Source: UBA6120 sp035361955
GTDB lineage: Bacteria; Bacillota_I; Bacilli_A; RFN20; CAG-826
Length of the DNA: 9,052 nucleotides
Direction: 5' to 3'
NCBI GenBank assembly: GCA_035361955.1
Contig: DAOSDC010000027.1
Location: forward strand, 1-9,052
Shown here: positions 1 through 8,810 of the stretch, one piece after another
How the letters are laid out: the number at the start of each line of letters is the position of its first letter
Numbering within the stretch: position 1 is the first letter of the stretch
Translations under genes and position numbers: made by a program
Notes under the pieces: model-generated
Seen by the model: only the letters and a program-made list of their open reading frames with translations
The model's database searches: none
Told to the model about the DNA's origin: nothing

Positions 1-326
1 ACTAAATCGCGGGACATGCTCGGTCCGATCTTGACATAATCGGCCAAACGATAATCCTTGGCAATCCGAAATAAGCTATCCGTCTGGACGAGTTTTGCAC
101 GCGTTTTGCTCATTAAACCTTGGTCGAAATGAGGCTGTTTGCGGTATATTAGTTCGGCGACGACCAGCGAAATAATAGCATCGCCCATAAACTCGAGCCG
201 TTCGTAATCAGGTCCTTTTTGATCAGTCTCGACATGATATGAGGGATGGGTTAACGCTTGCTCATACAACGAAAAATTCTTGCCGATAATATTAAATTTT
301 TGTAACAGTTCAGTGACCGGTAGCAT
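1..326 (-). CDS. rnc: Ribonuclease III, N-terminal part (runs off the window edge)
   Basis: RNase III cuts double-stranded RNA, including the stems around 16S and 23S precursors, as a Mg-dependent dimer in the cytoplasm. I translated this reading frame by hand: it starts MLPVTELLQKFNIIG and remains open to the window edge, giving about 108 residues, roughly the first half of a usual 225-250 aa protein. The family signature ERLEFMGDAI lies at residues 42-51, with acidic residues E42, E45 and D49 of the first catalytic cluster; the second acidic cluster and the dsRNA-binding domain lie beyond the edge. The ATG at 326 overlaps the end of plsX by 17 nt in another frame, suggesting coupled translation. 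A GAAGG Shine-Dalgarno at 335-339 sits 8 nt upstream; a GTG one codon earlier (329) is an alternative start. The family call is secure; only the exact start is uncertain. Confidence 0.93.
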   Translation of the reverse strand, partial: MLPVTELLQKFNIIGKNFSLYEQALTHPSYHVETDQKGPDYERLEFMGDAIISLVVAELIYRKQPHFDQGLMSKTRAKLVQTDSLFRIAKDYRLADYVKIGPSMSRDL

Positions 327-1299
327 CACTTAAACCTTCTTTGATTAAATTGACGACATCGGCTCGTGCCATCTTCAGGGCAACTTCAAGTGCATATGAG
401 AAGCTGAATCCATCGGAGCTCCCATGGGCTTTGACGACAACGCCATTGACGCCTAAAAGCATGGCACCGCCATAAGTTTTATAGTTGAGCGATGTCTTTA
501 AATCATCAAATCCGCCTTTGGATAGTAGATAACCAATTTTCGTAAAGATATTGCGTTTGAAGGCGGTTTTGATGAGGTTATTCATCAAAACGAAGATACC
601 TTCGCATCCTTTCAAGAATATATTGCCGGCAAAACCCCCGCTAACGATGACATCGGCGACGCCATTAAGCGCCTCCCGTGCCTCGACGTTACCCATAAAG
701 CCAGGATAAGACTCGGCTTTGAGCAATTGATGGGCTTCTTTAAGTTCAGGAGAACCCTTCTTCTCTTCGGAACCATTAGAAAGTAAGTAAACTTTCGGAA
801 GTTCTAAGCCATAAATCTTGCGCGCGAAAATCGAGCCCATTTTAGCAAATTGCACAATCTGGGTCGGATTATTCTCATTATTGGCCCCGATGTCAAGCAC
901 GACGGCTTTCTTACCTCTTATGGCAGTTGGAAAGGGCGACATCAGCGCAGCGCGTTCAACGCCCTCGATTAATTTTAACTTCAAAGTCGCCGCACTTAAG
1001 AAGCCTCCGGTCGATCCGGCGCTGACAATGGCATCGGCATTTCGTTCAATCATTGTATTAATCGCCACGAGCATCGATGACTTTTTCATGCGGATGACTT
1101 CCATTGCTCCAGCTTCCATCGGAACGATGTCGCTTGAGGCAATGATCTCGCCGATTCCTTGTAGTGGAGCTAACTCGTCAGGATTGCCGACAAGAATGAG
1201 TTTCACCTCATCATTTCGTTTTAAAAATAATTTGACGCCTTCGATGGTCGCCGCTGTTCCATGATCGGAACCCATCATATCGACAACGATTGTTTTCAT
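310..1299 (-). CDS. plsX: Phosphate acyltransferase PlsX (acyl-ACP:phosphate transacylase)
   Basis: PlsX interconverts acyl-ACP and acyl-phosphate, the acyl donor used by PlsY to start phospholipid synthesis; it is a peripheral membrane enzyme. The 329 aa match the usual 330-345. Family landmarks: N-terminal VDMMGSDHG (6-14), VSAGSTGG (92-99), DIGANNENNP (136-145), FMGNVEAREAL (201-211), GFAGNIFLK (222-230) and the C-terminal YGGAMLLGVNGVVVKAHGSSDG (277-297). K181 and N226 align with residues I recall being proposed as catalytic in the B. subtilis enzyme (Lys184, Asn229). Several motif positions differ from common family forms: SGGF instead of DGF, NGSEE instead of N-I-G-E-E, GSTGG instead of GNTGA. 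An AAGAGGT ribosome site (1304-1310) fixes the ATG start. The stop is TGA, inside rnc. The 77-nt gap to recG holds two palindromes and a candidate promoter, so plsX-rnc may be a separately controlled unit. Confidence 0.96.
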   Translation of the reverse strand: MKTIVVDMMGSDHGTAATIEGVKLFLKRNDEVKLILVGNPDELAPLQGIGEIIASSDIVPMEAGAMEVIRMKKSSMLVAINTMIERNADAIVSAGSTGGFLSAATLKLKLIEGVERAALMSPFPTAIRGKKAVVLDIGANNENNPTQIVQFAKMGSIFARKIYGLELPKVYLLSNGSEEKKGSPELKEAHQLLKAESYPGFMGNVEAREALNGVADVIVSGGFAGNIFLKGCEGIFVLMNNLIKTAFKRNIFTKIGYLLSKGGFDDLKTSLNYKTYGGAMLLGVNGVVVKAHGSSDGFSFSYALEVALKMARADVVNLIKEGLSDATGH

Positions 1300-1312
1300 A
1301 ATTACCTCTTTG

Positions 1313-1330
1313 TGATTTCTCGGGAAATCA
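1313..1330. promoter_or_regulatory. 18-bp palindrome just upstream of the plsX ribosome site
   Basis: A perfect inverted repeat with 7-bp arms, TGATTTC and GAAATCA, separated by 4 nt. It ends 3 nt before the plsX Shine-Dalgarno and abuts a possible -10 (TATACT at 1330-1335), so it would sit around the transcription start or in the 5' leader. It could be a repressor operator or a small leader hairpin masking or spacing the ribosome site. No regulator can be named from the sequence. Confidence 0.45.
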
Positions 1331-1338
1331 GTATATAT

Positions 1339-1367
1339 AAAATAACGAATATCATTTGATAAATCAA
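1339..1367 (-). promoter_or_regulatory. Candidate plsX-rnc promoter
   Basis: On the minus strand, TTGATT (1362-1367) and TATTTT (1339-1344) are separated by 17 nt. A second possible -10, TATACT (1330-1335), lies further downstream; its -35 would fall on the same palindrome but is poor. The region is strongly AT-rich. Neither hexamer pair is near consensus, so this is a candidate only. Its -35 lies inside the 1353-1370 palindrome. Confidence 0.35.
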
Positions 1368-1370
1368 ATG
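1353..1370. promoter_or_regulatory. 18-bp palindrome between recG and plsX, FabT-box-like
   Basis: A perfect inverted repeat, CATTTGAT and ATCAAATG around a central TT (minus strand). The half-site TTTGA...TCAAA resembles the FabT operator consensus I recall from streptococci (ANTTTGATTATCAAATT), but the centre is one base longer. It begins 6 nt after the recG stop and overlaps the candidate plsX -35. The alternative is a weak recG 3' hairpin: it has an 8-bp AT-rich stem and no clean T-tract follows, so it is a poor terminator. The palindrome is seen; the FabT link is inferred. Confidence 0.4.
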
Positions 1371-1376
1371 AATGCT

Positions 1377-3365
1377 TTAGGCGTAGGGAGTATCGCCCAA
1401 CTCATCTTGAGCAATTTTGATAATTTTGTGCGCATCACTTGGAGGCTGATCGATAAGATTGGAGGCATCGATGCGCGCCAATTCCAGCATCTTGTAATCC
1501 TTGTAAACATCGACATAAGTAAATGAAGGAAGCCCCGCTTGTCTAATCCCAATCAACTCGCCCGGTCCCCGATACGCCAAATCTTGTTCAGCAATGTAAA
1601 AACCGTCATCAAAGGCAGCTAAAACCTGAAGACGAGCATGTTCTTGTGGATTATCGATATCGGTAACTAACAGCATATGCGCGGGTGTCCCATCGCGACC
1701 AATGCGGCCACGTAGTTGATGAAGCGAGGCTAAACCGAATCGATGGGCATCGTAGACAATCATCAAATTGGCTTTCGGGACATCGATGCCCACTTCAATG
1801 ACCGTCGTTGAAACGATAATCGGCGTCCGTCCCATATAGAAGTCGGCCAATGCCGCGTCTTTGTCATCACTTGTTAAGCGCCCATGCAATAGTCCGACCT
1901 TGCCCGGATATTTTCCGGCGTACATGTCATAAAGCAATTCCGCGGCAAACAGTGAACTTTCGGTTTCATCGATTAGCGGGGCAATGACGAATACTTGGCG
2001 CTTTTCCTTAAGCGAAGCGCGAACTAATAGTTCAATCGCTTGATCATCGCTTGCTTGAATCGAAGTTTTCACCAATCGTTTGGAAAATGGAAACTGCTTG
2101 ATGGTCGTAATATCCATATCGCCGAATAATGTCAATGCCAGCGTCCGCGGAATCGGGGTCGCGCTCATTAACAGCAAATCGGCGCGTGCGCCTTTATTGG
2201 AAAGCAAACTTCGCTGCGATACTCCAAAACGATGCTGTTCGTCAATAATGGCCAGGCCTAGCGATTGATAGATAACATCGCTTGAAAATAGTGCATGCGT
2301 GCCGATGACAACATCGACAAGACCATCGAGCAGCGCTTCTTTGACATTGTTCTTCTCTTTGGCTGAAAGCGAGCCGACCAGCAGTCCAACGCGAATGCCA
2401 GTCATTTGATAAAACTTTGACAGTGTCAGGTAGTGCTGTTTGGCTAGGGCATCGGTTGGCGTCATCAAAGCGCCTTGGTCACCTCGTAAATAATTGGCAA
2501 ACAGAGCAATCGCGGCCACGGCGGTTTTGCCGCTACCGACATCACCTTGAAGTAACCGGTACATCAGTGTGTCCTGTTTCATGTCCGTAATGATGTCGTG
2601 TACCGCCGATTGCTGGTCAGCACTTAAGGAAAACGGCAGTGATTCGATAAATGATGCAATCTTTTTTGCATTCAGCCATGGTTTGACGTTTTTGTGCAAT
2701 AACGTGTTTTGCCGGCGAATGAGTTGGGTTTTGATACTGAATTTGAGTGCTTCTTCATATTTATAAACGCGCATTCCGGCGTAAACATCGTCAAAGCTAC
2801 GCGGAAAATGAAGTTTTTGTAATGCCGCGCGTTTTGGTAGCAATTTATATTTATCGCGTAGATGTACTGGCACGATTTCGGTCAGTGATTCGCTCCCTAA
2901 ATCAAACACGCGCGCAACGAGTCCGTGGAACACGTGTTGTTCAATACTATTGGGCAACCGATAGATTGGACGAATGACGTCTTCAGGAGCAATTTGTCCT
3001 TTGCGGAGCGTCACTAAACTCAAAGCGTATTTACGTTGATCGTAATTACCAATGAGAGTATAGCTTTCGCCAAGTTTGATGAGGCTCCTTAAATATGGGC
3101 GATTAAACGCCACGACTTTATAATGACGTCCGCCGCTGGATTTAAAATTGAACGACACGATTTGATATCGCTGCGCTTTGGTAAATGTCGGGGCGCTGGT
3201 GGCCACGCCAAATACGACTAATCGTTTGCCGTGAAAAAGCGGTAGCTCTTCACTCAAACGATAATCATCATATCGATATGGCACATGGTTAATCGCATCA
3301 AGCGGCGTCATAATGCCGATATCGCTTAACGCGGCAGCCAAACGTTTGGAATTAGTTAATTTCAT
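1377..3365 (-). CDS. recG: ATP-dependent DNA helicase RecG
   Basis: RecG is a superfamily 2 translocase that regresses stalled replication forks and branch-migrates Holliday junctions. The 662 aa are slightly shorter than B. subtilis RecG (about 680). The N-terminal wedge/OB region spans roughly 25-220 (HVPYRYDDY at 27-35 is a family landmark). Helicase motifs follow in order: Walker A GDVGSGKT (274-281), motif Ia TPTDALAKQHY (302-312), DEQH (375-378), SATPIPRT (401-408), STTVIEVGIDVP (519-530) and motif VI QLRGRIGR (550-557). The C-terminal DLAYRGPGELIGIRQAGLPSF (595-615) is the RecG-specific TRG/hook segment. Helicase motifs appear intact. The N-terminus is short: the usual helix-hairpin GVGPK-type stretch before the OB fold is poorly preserved. 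No Shine-Dalgarno precedes the ATG, and an in-frame TAA lies two codons upstream, so no earlier start is available. An intrinsic terminator ends about 20 nt before the ATG. Confidence 0.96.
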   Translation of the reverse strand: MKLTNSKRLAAALSDIGIMTPLDAINHVPYRYDDYRLSEELPLFHGKRLVVFGVATSAPTFTKAQRYQIVSFNFKSSGGRHYKVVAFNRPYLRSLIKLGESYTLIGNYDQRKYALSLVTLRKGQIAPEDVIRPIYRLPNSIEQHVFHGLVARVFDLGSESLTEIVPVHLRDKYKLLPKRAALQKLHFPRSFDDVYAGMRVYKYEEALKFSIKTQLIRRQNTLLHKNVKPWLNAKKIASFIESLPFSLSADQQSAVHDIITDMKQDTLMYRLLQGDVGSGKTAVAAIALFANYLRGDQGALMTPTDALAKQHYLTLSKFYQMTGIRVGLLVGSLSAKEKNNVKEALLDGLVDVVIGTHALFSSDVIYQSLGLAIIDEQHRFGVSQRSLLSNKGARADLLLMSATPIPRTLALTLFGDMDITTIKQFPFSKRLVKTSIQASDDQAIELLVRASLKEKRQVFVIAPLIDETESSLFAAELLYDMYAGKYPGKVGLLHGRLTSDDKDAALADFYMGRTPIIVSTTVIEVGIDVPKANLMIVYDAHRFGLASLHQLRGRIGRDGTPAHMLLVTDIDNPQEHARLQVLAAFDDGFYIAEQDLAYRGPGELIGIRQAGLPSFTYVDVYKDYKMLELARIDASNLIDQPPSDAHKIIKIAQDELGDTPYA

Positions 3366-3380
3366 TACTTAATAATAACA

Positions 3381-3409
3381 AATAAAAACGGGGCTAGCAG
3401 GCCCCGTTT
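3381..3409 (-). terminator. Intrinsic terminator between fakA and recG
   Basis: On the minus strand AAACGGGGC pairs perfectly with GCCCCGTTT around a 6-nt CTGCTA loop (3386-3409), followed by TTTATTTG-type T-rich sequence running toward recG. The strong GC stem plus T-tract is a classic factor-independent terminator. It begins 11 nt after the fakA stop, so it should end the yloU-fakA transcript. Its position immediately before the recG start makes attenuation of recG also possible. Confidence 0.85.
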
Positions 3410-3420
3410 GTTCATTTTTG

Positions 3421-5091
3421 TTATTCAACACCAACCAGAAACGCATACACGGGCTGGTTACCCTCACGCACATCGAATTCGACGTCTCCAAACTTGTTTT
3501 CGAATTTCTTAACGAGTTTATCGAGTTTTTTCGCTTCGGCGCCTTCGCCATAGATAATGGTAACGATGCTCGTCATATCATCGATCATCGACGTAAGAAG
3601 TTTGTCAAGCGTGTGGTACATGTCGGGATTGGAAGCGACAATTTTCTTGCCGGATAGAGCCATGTAATCGTCTTTCTTGATGGCAATGCCATCGATAGTC
3701 GTGTCTTTAATCGAAAACGTAATCGCGCCCGATTGCACGGATGAAAGGGCACCGTTCATTTCTTCAAGGTTTTCTTCGAGTTTGGCCTCGGGATTGAACA
3801 TCATGCAAGCGACGAGTCCTTGGGGAATCGTTTTACTTGGAATCACGTTGACGGAACGTTCTTCGCCCAAGACGGCGACGGCTTGGTTGGCCGCGAGCAC
3901 GATGTTGGGATTATTCGGTAATATAAATACATGCTTGGCTTTGATTTTCTTAATCGCGGTCACGAAATCTTCCGTAGCTGGATTCATCGTTTGACCGCCA
4001 CTGACGATGTAATCGACGCGCAGTTCCTTAAACATTTTCTCAAGTCCGGCCCCGGCGGCCACAGCGACAATCGCATACTCTTTTTCTTCTTCATCCGCAG
4101 CATTATGTAAACTTTGATGTGAATGTTTAACGTCTTTGAGTTTATTGTCATCGGATAAGTGACTATGTTGCTCCGACATGTTTTCAATCTTCAAGGTGAC
4201 GAATTCACCGAATTGTTGGGCATAACTGAGAATGTTGCCTGGTAATAACGTATGGATATGCACTTTGACAATGTCATCGTCACGGACCATGACAATCGAG
4301 TTGCCATGAGAATTTAAAACATTGTTAAAGCGTTTTTCAACGAATGGCTTCTTTTCCGATTCACCAGCGCCGATGCGCAAGATAAATTCGGTGCAGTAGC
4401 CGAATTCCTCGGCTTCCATTGAGGCCCCGGCCATCTCGCGCGGTTCTTCAAACGCCGTCGCTTGGTTTTTCTCAATCACTTTGTCATAAAGCGCCGAGAC
4501 GAACCCTTCCATAATGCGGATAAGACCCGCGCCGCCACTATCGACGACACCGACTTCTTTTAAAATCGGGAGTAAATCTGGGGTGCGCTTTAGCGATTCA
4601 CGGGCTTCTTTGAGCATAAAATCAAGCGCGCCTTCGACTTGCCAACTTTCATTGACTTGGTCGAGCAAAGCGGCGCTCGCCTCGCGTACGACCGTTAAAA
4701 TCGTTCCTTCGACCGGCCGCATCACGGCTTTGTAGGCAATCTCTTTGCCCATGTTCCACGCTTCGGCGAATTCAACGGCGTTAATGACCTTTTTGCCTTC
4801 AAGCGCCATCGCGAAACCACGGAAAATCTGACTGGTAATGACCCCGGAGTTACCACGGGCGCCCATTAAAAGACCTTTGGAAAAGGCGCGGGCAATCTCA
4901 TAGATGTCTTCATCATTACGATTAGCGACTTCTTTGGCGCCGCTAGACATCGTTAAGTTCATATTCATACCGGTATCGCCATCGGGCACCGGAAATACGT
5001 TTAAGGCATCAACTTCGGGGTAATAGTTATATAGTTGGTTGGCCCCCGAAATGATCATCTTCTTCAGATCGATTCCGTTGATTGTTTTCAT
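3421..5091 (-). CDS. fakA: Fatty acid kinase ATP-binding subunit FakA (YloV, DAK2/DhaL family)
   Basis: FakA phosphorylates fatty acids held by a FakB (DegV-family) partner, giving acyl-phosphate for PlsY or, through PlsX, acyl-ACP. The 556 aa match family length (B. subtilis YloV about 553). The N-terminal DhaL kinase domain (about 1-200) has NVFPVPDGDTGMNMN (31-45) with Mg/ATP-binding D37 and D39, LLMGARGNSGV (74-84) and the later GVVDSGGAGL (181-190). A middle domain (about 225-305) has YCTEF with C233 and VHIHT with H278/H280, matching my recollection of the zinc-binding residues in S. aureus FakA. A histidine-rich charged linker (about 307-335) precedes the C-terminal domain (about 337-556, ending FLVGVE). 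AGGAG at 5099-5103, 7 nt before ATG, fixes the start. It lies 24 nt after yloU and ends at a strong terminator. No FakB is visible here; plsX nearby fits a shared acyl-phosphate pathway. Confidence 0.93.
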   Translation of the reverse strand: MKTINGIDLKKMIISGANQLYNYYPEVDALNVFPVPDGDTGMNMNLTMSSGAKEVANRNDEDIYEIARAFSKGLLMGARGNSGVITSQIFRGFAMALEGKKVINAVEFAEAWNMGKEIAYKAVMRPVEGTILTVVREASAALLDQVNESWQVEGALDFMLKEARESLKRTPDLLPILKEVGVVDSGGAGLIRIMEGFVSALYDKVIEKNQATAFEEPREMAGASMEAEEFGYCTEFILRIGAGESEKKPFVEKRFNNVLNSHGNSIVMVRDDDIVKVHIHTLLPGNILSYAQQFGEFVTLKIENMSEQHSHLSDDNKLKDVKHSHQSLHNAADEEEKEYAIVAVAAGAGLEKMFKELRVDYIVSGGQTMNPATEDFVTAIKKIKAKHVFILPNNPNIVLAANQAVAVLGEERSVNVIPSKTIPQGLVACMMFNPEAKLEENLEEMNGALSSVQSGAITFSIKDTTIDGIAIKKDDYMALSGKKIVASNPDMYHTLDKLLTSMIDDMTSIVTIIYGEGAEAKKLDKLVKKFENKFGDVEFDVREGNQPVYAFLVGVE

Positions 5092-5115
5092 TGATTAGCT
5101 CCTAAATAAAAAATG

Positions 5116-5472
5116 CTAAAGCGTCTTCAGCCCTTGGACGAATACGTTGACGGCTCTGAATTTAATATCAAATGTCTTTTCAAGCACGTACTTGACTCTT
5201 TTTTGGACTTCGCTGACGATTTCGGTGATTTTCACCCCGTAGGCAACAATGATATAAAGTTCGATCGTGTAATCGTCTTTGTCTTTTTTGGCGAATACGC
5301 CTTTGTGGTAGGCGTCTTCCTTTAGTAAATCGGCAATATTTTCGCGTAGCGTGTTTTTACTGGCCAATCCGACGACGCCATAACACTCAAGCGCAGCCGA
5401 ACCGGCGACCGAGGCGATCGCTTCTAGCGAGATATTAATGCCACCGTATTTCGATTTTTTTTCGATAACCAT
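5116..5472 (-). CDS. yloU: Asp23/Gls24 family envelope-stress protein YloU
   Basis: A 118-aa member of the Asp23/Gls24 (DUF322) family, cytoplasmic proteins linked in some Bacillota to cell-envelope stress; the biochemical role is not settled. Seen: the ISLEAIASVAGSAALECYGVVGLA segment (14-37), the family's conserved N-terminal region, then a charged TIELYIIVAYGVKITEIVSEVQKRVKYVLEK stretch (69-99) and a C-terminal VNVFVQGLK (108-116). There is no signal peptide or membrane segment. Length agrees with B. subtilis YloU (about 120), which likewise precedes yloV. The ATG start has no recognisable Shine-Dalgarno; the leader is A-rich (eight consecutive A residues), and an in-frame TAA about six codons upstream prevents a much longer protein. 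It is the first gene after the candidate promoter at 5528-5556 and is probably co-transcribed with fakA. Confidence 0.9.
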   Translation of the reverse strand: MVIEKKSKYGGINISLEAIASVAGSAALECYGVVGLASKNTLRENIADLLKEDAYHKGVFAKKDKDDYTIELYIIVAYGVKITEIVSEVQKRVKYVLEKTFDIKFRAVNVFVQGLKTL

Positions 5473-5527
5473 AATTTTCGTTCGTTGTTATTTTTTTTGT
5501 GAAGATTGTTTGACTCGCGTCTCGCTA

Positions 5528-5556
5528 ATTATACAATAAGCGGTCGCTATTTGCCA
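5528..5556 (-). promoter_or_regulatory. Candidate promoter of yloU-fakA
   Basis: A perfect -10 hexamer TATAAT (5528-5533) is preceded at 17 nt by TGGCAA (5551-5556), a weak -35 with three matches to TTGACA. It lies about 55 nt upstream of the yloU ATG in the gap after the rRNA operon, where a new promoter is expected. The -10 is convincing; the -35 is not, so activator help or simple weakness is possible. Confidence 0.6.
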
Positions 5557-5574
5557 CAAGTAAGGTTTTAGCCT

Positions 5575-5594
5575 CCATTTTATGTATAAAATGG
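5575..5594. repeat. Inverted repeat downstream of the 5S U-tract
   Basis: CCATTTTA and TAAAATGG form a perfect 8-bp stem around a 4-nt loop. On the minus strand it follows the T-tract after 5S; no T-run follows it on either strand, so it is not a standard terminator. It may protect a 3' end of read-through transcripts or serve as a protein site upstream of the yloU promoter. Confidence 0.4.
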
Positions 5595-5598
5595 CCAT

Positions 5599-5620
5599 AA
5601 AAAGAAAAAGCCCGGCAGCT
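5599..5620 (-). terminator. Probable rRNA operon terminator fused to 5S helix I
   Basis: The minus strand reads CCGGGC followed directly by TTTTTCTTTTT (5599-5609). The 3' strand of 5S helix I immediately precedes this tract, and five of its U residues can pair with five A residues just before the 5S (5718-5722). No separate GC hairpin lies between 5S and the U-tract, so the 5S terminal helix, or a folding intermediate of it, may supply the terminator stem. Confidence 0.5.
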
Positions 5621-5717
5621 CGCTATTCTGTCCTTGCGGATACCTTCGCCACTACGGTGCTTAACTTCTGTGTTCGGGATGGGAACAGGTGTGACCACCG
5701 CGCCATCGCCACCAGAC
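5610..5717 (-). rRNA. rrf: 5S ribosomal RNA
   Basis: The minus strand starts GTCTGGTGGCGATGGCG, continues through the conserved CACCTGTTCCCATCCCGAAC and GAAGTTAAGC blocks, and ends GCTGCCGGGC. The ends pair as helix I over 10 positions with several G·U pairs, which sets the limits at 5610 and 5717 (108 nt). The A-rich 5' and U-rich 3' flanks extend this helix by five A-U pairs, a shape suitable for precursor trimming by RNase M5. It is the last gene of the 16S-23S-5S operon. Confidence 0.95.
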
Positions 5718-5723
5718 TTTTTC

Positions 5724-5740
5724 TCAGGGATGTTCCCTGA
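5724..5740 (-). other. Local hairpin in the 23S-5S spacer
   Basis: TCAGGGA and TCCCTGA form a perfect 7-bp stem with a 3-nt loop, just upstream of 5S in the transcript. Ten of its bases (5731-5740) also belong to the long-range strand at 5731-5754, so the two structures exclude each other. Confidence 0.6.
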
Positions 5741-5754
5741 AAACTAGATACTAT
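5731..5754 (-). other. 3' strand of the pre-23S processing stem
   Basis: The transcript reads TATCTAGTTTTCAGGGAACA here (5731-5750). It pairs without mismatch with TGTTCTTTGAAAACTAGATA at 8815-8834, using two G·U pairs, and four further pairs (one G·U) extend the helix to 24 bp. It lies about 70 nt after the mature 23S 3' end. Such a stem bringing both 23S flanks together is the usual RNase III or Mini-III substrate. Confidence 0.8.
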
Positions 5755-5821
5755 TTTTTACACGCTCTCTCTGACATTACCCGAATTTTATTTTGTTTAT
5801 TTTCGTTTTAGAAAACTTAAT

Positions 5822-8717
<2,896 letters not shown>

Positions 8718-8755
8718 GTAAAATTTTGGCTTTGTTTTTTGTTTAAATTTGTTGA

Positions 8756-8785
8756 TCGCAATCTCAACTTTAGATGAAATCGCGA
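8756..8785 (-). other. 11-bp spacer hairpin near the 23S 5' end
   Basis: In the transcript TCGCGATTTCA pairs with TGAGATTGCGA (two G·U pairs) around an 8-nt loop. It lies between the long-range stem and the mature 23S start, about 40 nt from the latter, and could be part of the processing structure. Confidence 0.55.
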
Positions 8786-8786
8786 C

Positions 8787-8809
8787 ATTAACAGAAAGAA
8801 CATGTTAAT
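8787..8809 (-). other. Hairpin presenting a second TGTTCTTT in its loop
   Basis: ATTAACA and TGTTAAT arms (7 bp) enclose a 9-nt loop reading TGTTCTTTC on the transcript. The TGTTCTTT core (8795-8802) repeats exactly the boxA-like core at 8827-8834, 32 nt away. Confidence 0.5.
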
Positions 8810-8810
8810 T

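Noticed and set aside
818..1264. 148-aa open frame on the plus strand opposite plsX
   Set aside because: It lies wholly inside the complement of a well-supported plsX, has no recognisable domain and no convincing ribosome site.
1353..1370. Palindrome considered as a recG terminator
   Set aside because: The stem is only 8 bp and AT-rich, and the following sequence is not a clean T-run; an operator reading fits its position better.
1364..1552. 62-aa minus-strand frame overlapping the recG 3' end
   Set aside because: It is an out-of-frame shadow of the recG C-terminus, which ends normally.
3677..4187. Open frames in other frames of fakA (plus strand 3677-3994, minus strand 3984-4187)
   Set aside because: Both are shadows of the intact fakA frame; fakA shows no frameshift.
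5575..5594. Inverted repeat considered as the rRNA terminator
   Set aside because: No T-tract follows it on either strand, whereas a T-tract lies between it and 5S.
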